A stretch of 64,000 bases of DNA from assembly GCA_008694505.1 (NCBI GenBank), contig VZDJ01004378.1, positions 14,780,645-14,844,644 of the forward strand, given 5' to 3'. Below the pieces are notes generated by a model. The model had not been told where the DNA came from. It saw only the letters and a list, made by a program, of their open reading frames with translations, and searched no databases. The DNA comes from Cyanoderma ruficeps. Its lineage: Eukaryota > Chordata > Aves > Passeriformes > Timaliidae. Each line of letters begins with the position of its first letter. Within the stretch, counting starts at the first letter, position 1. Below, one piece after another: positions 1-11,323 of the stretch. The position numbers and the translations under genes were made by a program.

Positions 1-398
1 AAGATGTGTAAATGTACAATCACAGAAAAGCAGTCTAAGAACTTGAATCAGCACAATTTATGGTTCTATATTGTTTAAAATCTACAACCAATGGCATTTG
101 TAGGAGAAAATTTAAAAATACGCTTTTCACAGAACAGGATTTTGCATCTCTACCATATGGATGCAGCTTGAAGATACATATTTCCCAAAGAAAAAGTAAA
201 ATGTAGGACTTTCTGCCAGGAAGAAAGTGCATTTCCACGGCTGTGAGAGCAGGGTAAATTGACAAAGTGTTGAATTGCTAAGACATTTTTAGATTCTTTG
301 GGAGTTAAGTTGGAATAAATGCAAGCTTTATTTATATGAGAATGGAGAAGTACATACAGCAACTCTTTCAAGACTCAATTTCCAAGGACAAAAGAGCT

Positions 399-905
399 GG
401 AAAAGACATGCCAAGGAGATCACAGCACTGAGCAGACATTGTTCCTTTCACACCTTTCTAATCTGGGCCACCCATTGTGCTGGGGACATCAGTCTCAGAT
501 TCTAGAGTTCATTCATGTTATGGTTAGGATTCGTAGGACCACAAAACCTACAGCTCCAGAAACACTAAGGTTGGAAAAGTCATGCTGAGGAAAGCATGTA
601 CCAACATTGCTCCTTTCACATTTTTCAAACTTGGGCCATTCATGATCCTGGAGACCACATCCTCAGCCCCTGCTGATGGAGTTAGGGTTAGTGTCCAGAG
701 AAGGACAACTATGACAGCTCCAGGGACTCTGGCTTTGCAAAAGTCATGCTAATGCATGCATGGCTTTTGCAAAGCCACCTTTCTAATCTGGGCTACCCAT
801 TGTGTTGGTGACCTCTGCCTCACCTCCTCACAGCCATTAGGGTTAAGATTATGATTTGGGTTCAGAGAACTTCAAAGTCTACAGCTTCGGGGACACTGGT
901 TGAAA
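399..905. repeat. Degenerate tandem repeat, three units of about 164-174 bp
   Basis: Units begin near 399, 573 and 737, each starting with a variant of GGAAAAGTCATGCT. Each then carries CCTTTCACA-like and TCTAATCTGGGCTACCCATT-like blocks and ends in a TTAGGGTTA block followed by ACAGCTCCAGGGACACT. The first spacing is 174, the second 164 and the run-out about 163 bases. Copies are clearly related but diverged. This looks like an old minisatellite or satellite remnant. Confidence 0.75.
731..776. repeat. Perfect 13-bp inverted repeat inside the third tandem unit
   Basis: GGCTTTGCAAAAG at 731-743 is mirrored by CTTTTGCAAAGCC at 764-776. After one mismatch, five more bases pair, leaving a loop of about 8 bases. 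The right arm replaces sequence that the other units keep at this place (the TTGCTCCTTTCACA block). Confidence 0.85.
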
Positions 906-3900
906 TTTGGATTTGACTGGCTTGTCACTAGCTCCTATCAATGCATGTTTCATAGTACAGACAAAAATTTTCTCCATGCAAAGGATATTTTATCTGCATT
1001 TACCTGAGCTGACCAGCTCATAACTCATGGCTTGGAATTTGCATCATTCCTCCAGATGCTCAGAATCACCTCACCTACTCTGCTCTGTCTTGGTGTTCGG
1101 ATCCACCTCTTTAAACTGAGCATCTGAATCTGCAGACTGGCTCATACCTATGGGTGTCTATAATTTACTAATGTCATCTCCAGAGCCTGGGAAAAAGTTG
1201 TGTGCCACAACATTTCTGGGAAAAGTCTGTTTGCAACCAAATTAAATGTCTCACCCCTTCACTTCCTGGGAAGACCTAGAGTCCTGCAATCGCTCCTTTG
1301 TACTGTGGGGTCTGTGTGTAACACTCATCATGGGTGAGAAACACAGTGCTGGGTGTGTGGTCCACTACAGCCTTGAAGGTACTGGGTTAAACCTCTTAGG
1401 TTACAATATAGACAATAACAAGTGTGTGGTGGTTCACAATATTCCAGAGAGTATTTTTTTTCTACATTCAGTTAATATTTGCTAAAATAGAATTAGAAAA
1501 ATAGGACCTTTTTTTTTTAACATAGCCTTTTTTATTAATTAAACTTATTTAGGATTATGGTTCTCTGTCAATAGTACAGCATAGCGATAAGCCTAAAACA
1601 TAAAATCAGAAAAGTACTCTATATGAGAAAATCTGCTCATCTAGTTCAGCAGACTCAATTTTATATCAAATATTATGTCAATAATATAACAGTGTGATCA
1701 TATTATGCCAAATTGATGGATTTGCAGTACTGTTCACAGGAATATATATGGTCATGAAAATTCTGTAGATAGTGAGGGGAGTGGAAACAGTTCTGAGAAT
1801 GTGCACCTTACATCCAGTACCTCTGCACCTTCCTAGAAACTGTGGGGTGCCTACAGCCTTGAGAGCCAAACAGCTGGTGGAGTGTCAAGAATTACTTGAA
1901 GGGGATTATCAAACGTACCTCATTTACAAGGGGCTCCACTGCATCACATTTTGTAGTACTTGGGTAGGTGGCAGAATGTAAGGATGAATTCCAGGTTCCA
2001 GATCAAAATAGAACTTACAAGTCCTTGTAGCCAGTGAGGACTTCAGGGCAGGAGACTGTAATAAATGATAAAACAACTATCCTGCTGCCAGTCATTCAGT
2101 AGGACTAAATAATAGATTTCATTTCTGTGAAAAGTACTACTCATGCACTTTTACTTGCTTCTTTCTAACGTTCCCACTGACTAGAACAGTTGCAAATGCC
2201 ATCCTAAGCTGTAACTCTCTTGGAGTCTCAAACAGAAAATTTAACTCTTCCATTTTCCTTCATGGGAAAGAGGAAAGATGCATGGCCTTTCCTTGAAACA
2301 GCTGATGATTTGCAGGGGTGTCTTCAAGAGAGCATAAAAGAAAACCAACCCAGATGCAAAATGCTGTCTGCTTGGGATTGGAAAACTGATTTAATAAGCT
2401 GTAAATTTATTTGGGGTTTTTTTTGTTGTTTTTCTTTTTTTTTTCCCAAGGGAATAGAAATCAGTTTGTTTACAGAACAGATTAGCTGTCTGCTGAGAAC
2501 CATGCTTATAGGTCAGAGATGGACTGTCCCTAGGGTGAAGAGTAGAGGGAGAGCTAATGGTAAGAGTTTGCAAAGTTCATGTTTGTGCTGCAGTCTTCTT
2601 CCTATTACCAGTCATGACCCTAGAAATCAGGGATAGTCAGCTAATCTAATACTTACAATAAAAGACAAATTCAGCTAAAAAAAAACCCTAACCAAAACCA
2701 ATAAACACAGTAGTGAGCTAAAAAGAGCAGGGCTTTTAGGTTTGCTTAGATCTTCAGCTTCAAAAGCAGATTAATTCCTCTTGAAGTCTCATACTGATTT
2801 GGATGGTTTCCCTCAAGGTTCTTCACTCATGTAAGGGCCCTGAAAAGAATATTATCTCATAGCCCAAAGGCTACTTCTGTTAACAGAGGCCATGTAAGCT
2901 TCACTTACCTCTGCAGTGAGCCAACCAGCCACACCATCTGCTGTTGTAAAGCACTGGCATGTGAGATTTCTTCCCCCTTATTTTACATTTGTGCAGATCT
3001 CCAGCCCTTAAGCATTGGATTAGTCTCCGTTGGCATGCCAATAGTATACAGAGCGGGTAATTCTTAGATCTTCACTGCTTCCCAGTGACTTGCTTCCTGA
3101 CACCTGTATCCTGAGTCATTTGTTGGAAAGTGCTGTCCCTGTTTGGCAGAAAAGACCCAGTTTTACTGAGGAAAACCCGAAGAGGACATAACCATTGCTC
3201 CCATTCCCCTGCCTCAAATGTTTTGGTACTGCACCAGGACCCAGCATTATAGCTGGCAAATGAAGGCAGAAGATAGTCTCAGACTGGGACTAGAGTGGCA
3301 GGTGCGTCCACAGATTGTGAGATCCTCCAGAGGCAGCAGATCAGCCCCTACCAATTCAGTTGCACAGCCCTGCCCACCAGGGAGTCCTCAGCTCAGTGCT
3401 GTACAGCACCAAGAAATTGCACTGATATCTGTAATAGACATAACAGACTACTCATATCTACTTCATCCCAATATTATATTAATATTTCCCTGGGCACAGG
3501 GGAAATCAATGCCCTCTCAAGGCTGCATCCTTCTACTGCTGCTCTTCCCTTTGCCTGTACAGCTGTGGCAACAAGTGTCCCTCCTTCCCTTCCTTCTGCT
3601 TTCCATTTCCATGCCATTAATTGCAGAAGACAGGAGACAACCTGACCACTGAGCTTTTCTTTCCTCCTACACTGCCTTTCTTACCAAAAGGGATGGATCT
3701 CTGAATTGGGCACATAGCTGTTAAATATTTACATCTTTGTAAGTCTCAAAGTTGTACATACACTGAGTATTGCAAACTTCCCACATGCACAAATGTCTAT
3801 CTCTGAGCCCTCCCAGGGTGTCTGAGACTTGTCAGATGTTACAAGACCAATGGTCCGCTGTTTGTATTGCTACTCTACACTGTAAACAACACAAGGAGTA

Positions 3901-5321
3901 TCTGTTCTTGTTAACAAAAGCAGCTTGAGAGCATAGATGTCTCCAAATTCAAGGTTTTCCAGTGTTTTTGTACCAGCAGTGAAGTGATTTGCAGCCTGTT
4001 TCCCACTTACATCCCTCCCTGGCAGATATCTGTAGGCTGTAAATTTCTGCTGTACCCCACGACTGACATATTTTAACTAAGAGATACTAATTCTTAATAG
4101 AAAAACTCCCTAAAAGTTCACATACATTCCTTTCCCAGTTTTTGACACATGCCATAAAAGTGCTTGCCTCATTCTTTATTTTGTCTTACCTTGGTCAAGT
4201 CATAAAATAGTGTGTTCTTTTAAAAAATGGAAATCATTTGGGGTCATCTAAAAATTTTTACTGACTTTCAACACTTGAGCACTGGTTTTTCATTTGTCAT
4301 TTATATCTTCTTTTTGTGCGTGCATTTTTTTTATTTCTAGCTATAAATATCCTTACAGCAGGGAGTAGAGGGGAGTTCTGTAGTGGATTATGACTTGCTT
4401 TCAAGGCATTTCTAACTTGTCAAACAGTGCTGGTCCAACTGGGACTACCAGATTGCTATTTCTACAGGAAACTCACTTTTGAAAAATGTAAGGTAAGAAA
4501 ATCTACCCTTAGATTTATGCATTCAAAAACTTATTAAATTCATCAATTTCTATCCCAGTTTTTACATATTAATCTAAAGAGAAAAAATGAAAGGAAAGAG
4601 ACCACTGACTTTAATGATGTTGCAAAGATATATTATGAATGGCAGTCAAAATTTGGCCTAGAGGTAGAAGGACTGAGAGGTTTTAGAAAAACTATATTAA
4701 AATACTCTTTTCTTTCTAATTAATCCACGATTAAAAGGTTATAAAGGAGCCTCATGCAGAGGGTAACAGCCCCTATGCCTTCCACTACAAGTTCTTTATA
4801 GTAGTCTCTGAGTTTATAGGAACACACGGGAACTGAAAAACTCCTGACGCTTTGGGACGTGGTGTTTATTGCATTGTTTGCTAATAATGAAAAATTACAT
4901 ACTACAGAGTCTGGATGGTACATAACCGTCTTCTATAGTCCTTGAAGAGGAAAACATGTTATTTGAATCTCTCTGGTTTTAAAATGTGCAGGATCAGGCT
5001 TTCAAAGCTCTGTCTCTTCACCTAAGACATGCTCCAGTGAACTACATGCAATGAGCTTTGCTAAGGCTGCTATCAAAGTTATGCAGCACTCCGTGTCTTT
5101 TGTCAACGTAAAAGAAATACCTAGGAATAAGTGTTTGACTGTAATCCAGCAGACTTTTAACAGAATTGCCTTTAGTGTACTCATTAGAGGGAATTTTCAA
5201 AGCAACCAAGAAAACCTATGAAGTAGGAGTCTCCAAATACATAGTCACAGCTTTTCCCAGAAGCCCAAACATTAAATGTCATCAATTTGAAAAGCGATGC
5301 TCTAAATATTTTGCTGTAGTA
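906..5321. other. Intergenic, no gene seen
   Basis: Unique-looking AT-rich sequence with poly-T/poly-A patches (for example 2407-2446). The longest open frame (3218-3652, 144 codons) has no recognisable domain and overlaps a second open frame in another phase, as expected by chance. Confidence 0.6.
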
Positions 5322-5373
5322 TAATAATAGTAATACTAATACTACAACTATTATTGTTGTTGTTGTTGTTGTT
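5322..5373. repeat. Trinucleotide microsatellite (TAA/TAC then TTG)
   Basis: A run of TAA, TAG and TAC triplets at 5322-5346 is followed by about six TTG triplets at 5354-5373. Confidence 0.85.
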
Positions 5374-6122
5374 ATACTGCAAAAAAATATTACAATGCCA
5401 GAAAAATCCACTCAAAATTCATATCATACACATTAGCAAGCACTTGATGATTTCTCAAACTTGGTCCGTGCACAGAGGTTATTGAGAAAAAGGAGGATGC
5501 AGGACTGGATTCACAGAAGGGTTACTGCAGCTTTGGCAAGCTAATGCTGTTTCTTCTCAGTTTCTCAGAGATCAGCAACATCCTCAGGGCAACCCAGTAT
5601 TGAAAGAAGACAGGAGTAGCCTGTCAGAGTCCAATACTCCCTGACTGGATTCTTTTAGAGATTCCACACATGGAAGGTGAAATGTTTAATGTCAAATGTA
5701 CTTTTAAAGATAGTTGATATTATGGGGGATTTCTGATTTATCAGAGTAATAGAAAATATATTTAAATCACAAAAATACTGTAAGTTAGACTTAGCAAAAC
5801 ATCCATTGCAACTGCAATAAACAGTTTGTGTCCTGTTATCCATCTCTATAGCATACTCATTGTCATGACACTGGGCATCCCCAGTTGTTGGAGAGGAACT
5901 CATGGGCTGAAAGCTGCTCAAGCCTGTTCTCTTCAAAACACTTTCACTAGTTGCCTAGATTTATACACCGTGTCAGGCTGAGCCACATAATCACTCCCCC
6001 ATGCTCCTCTGGCTAACTCAGGGAGACATTTACACTTGTTTAATGAATTCAGTGAGAAACATTTACACTACCATTTGAGCCACTCAACTGTTCATAGCTG
6101 TTTATGTAAAACAAAGGTCATC

Positions 6123-6166
6123 CTCCTTTGCGAAGGAGTCCTGTTGCAAAGTTTTCTTTGCAACAG
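6123..6166. repeat. Two adjacent perfect short hairpins
   Basis: CTCCTT (6123-6128), a 4-base loop TGCG and AAGGAG (6133-6138) make the first. CTGTTGCAAAG (6141-6151), loop TTTT and CTTTGCAACAG (6156-6166) make the second, with an 11-bp perfect stem. Two bases separate them. The stems are too short for a microRNA precursor. Confidence 0.85.
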
Positions 6167-6754
6167 CTGTGATCAGTCACATTTTACATTATTTCTTGAT
6201 CTTCATGATTACATCACCCTTGACTGTTTCCTCTGAGGCTTCTTCCCTTGTAGGGACTTATTGGTCAGTCATATGGCCCAAAATCTTCCTGCTCCATCTC
6301 TTCCTCATCTCCAGATTCTTCCCTTTGCAGTAATTTTAATTCTGCAGATGATGTAATTTAAAAGACTGCTTGCTAACACTTCCAGTTCAATTATACAACA
6401 AAGGAAGACTAAAGTTTGGAGCTATGGGACCAAAATGGTTCCAGCTTCCAGCAAAATTAGAACATATAAAGCCAAAATCAAAATTTGGCTTGTGTCTCAG
6501 CTGGATTGAACTAATTTGACACAGAACAGTTGCAGGTTACTGGAAAGGCTGATGAAAATGCATCTTTGTTACTTCTGAAGTCTAAAATGTTTATAATCCT
6601 ATTTTTGCATAAGGTTGGGTATGGCGCATCTGTTGCTGTTTTGGCCTTAGTTATGCTTTCATTACCCTTCATATTCAGTGGGCCAGCACAAAATTCAGAT
6701 ACTGTTCAAAAGTCTTTTACACTTCATTTCAAATATTCCAGGTACCCAGCTGGA

Positions 6755-6789
6755 TGGGATATAATGTCCCAGTGGGATATAATGTCCAG
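6755..6789. repeat. 18-bp tandem duplication
   Basis: TGGGATATAATGTCC occurs at 6755-6769 and again at 6773-6787, a period of 18 bases. Confidence 0.9.
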
Positions 6790-9700
6790 CCCCTGAGGGG
6801 ACACCTGTCAGCTTGCTACACTCTCATGTGTGACCTATGCCCAGAGAGAGATCCTCCTGAAAGCAGGATTGCTACTACATTGAATGCTCTGTGGTGCTGT
6901 TTCCTCCTGTGTCTTCACAGAGCCAATTTGTACTAAATTGCTGTAAAGCTAATTCACTGTGAGGTATTATGGAAGGGAAAGGTGATTTTTATTTACAAAA
7001 TCTCTACATGGATTTTTACTCATTCACATGTTCACACACATGGTCAGCAGCACTAAGACACCTATGTCAGGGCTTGCAGTGGAGAATTGCTGCCACTTTG
7101 CCATCGTGCCCTTTGGAAGTGAGTGTTGTTTAAGATCTTTTGCCTCAGTATGTCACCCGAGTCCTCATAATTCTTGCTTTACTTATCTGGTTATTTTACG
7201 GCTCCAGTCCTGTTCTTCATCCTCTTGTTACCTATCTTTAGGTCAGTTTGTTCCTCCACTTGCTTTGAATGAAATCATACACATAGAGTATTAATCTGAC
7301 CTGTCCTTCTAAACTTTGTTCTGCTGTTTCTTCTGCAACTTTCACACAAATATTTCGATCTACAATCAACTCATAAATCTTCATGTTTTTGTAACAAATG
7401 TTAACAAATTGCACTAATGCTTCTGTGTTCTGTCCCAGACTGTGGCAAGCTGCTTGTTGCAATGTGTCACCCCATCACCTCATGCCAACGTGACCTGGTA
7501 GATCCTGACTGGTAGAGGGACCATGCAATACAGCACTGCATGGCCATAAATTTCACCCCAAAAGCAACATCCTCAGCAAACTTCCACGCATCAGTAGGAA
7601 GCAAGGAGAGTTTTCATGATCCTTGAATGTCTCCTATAATCTCTTTTATTTAATCCCTAGTTGATTTATTATAGAGGACTGCGTGAGATTGATTAGTTAG
7701 GGAATTGAACCCCCCACTAAGCACAAGGTAAACAAAATGTCATAAAAAATCCCACCTGGATTCAGATGGATGAAAAAAGCACTGAAATTCAGCAATTAAT
7801 TTCCAGCTTCAGCTGGGCAAAGGCTCATAAGAATGAATCATGTTGAAATCAGTAAGTGAAATGCTACATTTGGACGTATGTATGAACTCGTTCAGCTTAA
7901 AAGAATAAATAAAATAAAAAAGTAACAGAACAAATAGCATTCTTAAGAAAATTCTTTAAAGCATCTTTAAAACCTTGTTCTGAGACAATCTAATTGGAAA
8001 TGGAGAAGTCCCTAAAGGGGACTGCGCTTTGTACCAATGCCACAGTTTTATCATGAGTGTCAGGGTAAGAATCAGTTTTCCTGCAGTCTTCCAGTAGCTA
8101 CATAAGAGACTGGTCTGCTGGTTGTATATTTACCTACTGCAACCCTTCAGATGACACTCATTCAAGTCCTGCTCCAAGAACAACTGAAAATAACACATGT
8201 ATCACACCCCTTTAATTCTTTGTCAGGTTGTCAAAACCAAAGTTTTACTTTTGCCTGAGAGTGCACACCACAGAGGAAAGATAATTTTGTCCTTGAAGTA
8301 CCATCATTTTATTAAAAATAAACTTAACTAACCTCTAGGGAAGAATACTTTGAACAGAGAGAAGCCAGGAACTCTAGGGCTGCCTCCTCAGATACAGCCT
8401 GCTGTGAGAAGAAACAGTGTGCTGGCCTTCTCTAGCCCTTGGGGTCATACAGAAGTTCCAGAGCTGGTGTAACTTCTGTCTCACATATTTCTTCTCCCAC
8501 TATTAAAGTGACAGAATTACATTTCCTTTTGTGACAAAGAGTGTGATTTCTTATCCCGTCACTACTGTTGCCTCACTATACATAACAGGGCTGCCGGTCT
8601 TATGAGCAAGCTTCCTTCTTTATACAAATGCTTTCACTGAAAAGTGCTGAAATTAAGAAATGAGTCCTTTCTGATGGCAAACACAGTTACACAAAAGAGC
8701 AAAGGTAAATTAATTGAAGGCATGCTTGCATGGATTCATTCTTAGAATCAATCTCTCCAATATGCATAGTATTCTGTAATTTACAGGTCAGATAAGCATA
8801 ATAATCATTGTATTAGGCTTGGAAAATATAGTATGGAAGAATTCTGTCATGCTTCTACATGACTGCAAGGCAGAAAAGAACTTCAGGTTAAGAAGATTAA
8901 TAAAAAGACTAAGAATGGACAGTTTCAAATGCTCTTCATTTCAGTTTTGAAAACTGAGTGCCCTCTTTCTGTCATGTATTACCTATAAGTCACAGAGTCT
9001 CATGAAAGTGCATTTTAAAATATTTATGCTTTATAACGGATTAATCCAAATGTTTGGAATATGTTATGAGTGTGTCTGCTAATTAGCAATATGTTGGCTT
9101 GCTCTGTCTTTTCCACTGAAATGAATGCTTGAGGATTTGCATCTTTATTTTCCAACTCCTGCTAACAAGCTCACAGAGAAGAATCTCAGCTACCCCATGT
9201 GCTACCCAAACAAACAAACACAAAAACAAAACAGAAAAGAATCCAGGAAAACTCCTATTAAGCTCTCATTTCATCTACAAGACACTTTTATAGACTTGTA
9301 TCTCTGTGATCTGGTTTTCAATTGTTGAAGAAGTTCAGCCCCTATTTTTGGAAATGTTCCCATCCCAGCTAGCAGCATGTGGAAAAGGATTTTAACCACT
9401 TTTCTCCTATAAGAGACCCAGTTTCTCTCCAGGGTCCCACAGAGGCCAGGAAAAATGAGTACTCACATTGCTGGTCTGGAAGATGTCAATCGAGGGTGCT
9501 CCATCATATGCCAGGGGTGGAAGTTGTTTCCCAGTTTCCTGAGCCTGGATGGTTTCCCAGAGCTTGCTAATCTGGGGCAGGAGTTCCAGGAGTGTGAGTT
9601 CTCTGCCCTGCTGCCAGCCCAGCAGCAGTGTGGGTAACCCCTGCCTGTACTCTCCTCCTGGGTTCGGGAAGAAGGACACAAGTGCAAGTGTCCCACTGAG

Positions 9701-10497
9701 ATTCTTCACTCCCTTGTGTCCTTGCCTTCAGCAAGGATTTAAAAACCGTAATGGAGAGATACACACAGGAACTCAATCATGCTAGTACTTGCATAGTTAC
9801 TATTGCCAAAGCAGTGTGTCTTCCCAGTGGGAGCTAGAGTGTGCTGAGGTGGCTTCTGGGGTGTCCCATGCTCCCTGTTTTCCCTACACTCAGGGAAAAC
9901 CTGTCCTCCCCACACAGGCCAAAAGGTATATGGACTTTGAGGCACACAGAGTTTGTTTCTGTTATTTGCACAAACCTGACATCTCTGGTGAAAAAAGGCC
10001 ATTTTTCATCAAAGAGGTCAAATCTGGAGGTTTTCCACTAAGCCATTATGTTGATTTAACTTTCCATTTAAACTCTTGTGAAGGAAATATGACCAGAACC
10101 ACTGAGTAACTTTTTGTGCTCATGCTGAAAACAGTCATTGATGGCATCCAACACAAACCATTTTACACTGATTATATTCTCAAACTTTTTATAATTGAGT
10201 AGTTTCTTAGGGAAAACTGGACTTCACATGCTGTATGTGGCAGACATACCTAACATGCCACTCTCCTTTTCCTTATTATTCCTTTTTAACACCACACAAT
10301 ATTACCAAGAATTTTAGGTATTGTCCTTTCCCCCCCAACACCTTTCCTAACTCTTTGTGTAATGAGATATATCTTTCTATGTTGTACATTGATCTTAGGA
10401 TTGTATTATCTGAGTATCTTGAGAGTTCTGCCTAATTAGGGATTTTCTCACAAATCTACCTTCAAGAACAAAGGAGATGGAAAGGTTCAGCATGGAC

Positions 10498-10591
10498 AGA
10501 TGGGACACACAGATGCAGAGATTTTTCCCTCTTTGTAAGGCCAGAGATGGGACACACAGATGCAGAGATTTTTCCCTCTTTGTAAGGCCAG
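10498..10591. repeat. Perfect 47-bp tandem duplication
   Basis: The 47-base unit starting AGATGGGACACACAGATGCA at 10498 is repeated without a mismatch at 10545-10591 and followed by the first four bases of a third copy. Perfect identity suggests a recent event or a variable-number locus. Confidence 0.95.
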
Positions 10592-11270
10592 AGATATCAT
10601 CTGGGTGTGAGGAGGTAAATTGATCTCTAGGCTCACTTGGTTTTGTCTTCCTTGTGACACAACTAACAAAGGCACCCAGCTGGCAGAAGCTTAGCAATAT
10701 GAGCCCCCTTGGTTAGTGATAGCATCATCAACTCCATCCAAAACAATATGAGGCTATTAGATGGCAATATTTTGTAGTTGCCCTTAAAGAAAGTAAAATC
10801 ATGGGCTAGTAACGTGGAGGTGTCTGCCAAGATCTTAGACCTATAGTACTTGTGGACAGCTGTCTGCAGTACATGTGCACCAATTTGAGCTAGCTGTCTA
10901 CCTGCCATTAAAAACAATGAATAAATAGTTTTCTGGTCCACATATCAATGGAGATAAGGGCAGTGTTCTTGATACCTGTTATAAGATGACTCACTGGTCT
11001 CCAGAAACTGGTTTTGTATTGGCCACAAAATTAATAACTCTTGATCAGATGGACACATATGCACTGTAGGTACATTCATGCAGATAAATTCCATCTGTCA
11101 TCTAGCCTTAAAATGCCTATATTGAGGCACCTGGGTCATAAATTCGGAAAGAAATGAGATTTTGTTCTTTAGTTACACTATGCCTTACACTGTAATCCAT
11201 GAGACAAGAGCAAGCACTAATGATATATCTTAGGCTGGAAGAGAGAGTCAAGATGGTGCTTTTGATCATA

Positions 11271-11323
11271 TCTCATCATCTCATCTCATCTCATCTCATC
11301 TCATCTCATCTCATCTCATCTCA
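11271..11323. repeat. (CTCAT)n pentanucleotide microsatellite
   Basis: About ten near-perfect TCTCA/CTCAT units. It is the closest long pure microsatellite on the 3' side of AVPR1A, about 6.3 kb past the stop codon. Confidence 0.95.

Larger units (their letters stand above)
5374..10497. other. Intergenic, no gene seen
   Basis: Apart from the hairpins and the short tandem duplication listed separately, I see no transposon boundary, RNA gene or convincing exon. Around 9400-10000 open frames occur in several phases on both strands, with no codon bias or domain, so none is called. Confidence 0.55.

Noticed and set aside
399..905. Interstitial telomere from the TTAGGGTTA words
   Set aside because: Only one or two hexamers per unit, embedded in a ~170-bp repeat; not a telomeric array.
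3218..3652. 144-codon frame
   Set aside because: No domain, and an overlapping frame is open in another phase over the same region; consistent with chance.
6141..6166. MicroRNA precursor
   Set aside because: The 11-bp stem with a 4-base loop is far too short, and the flanks do not extend the pairing.
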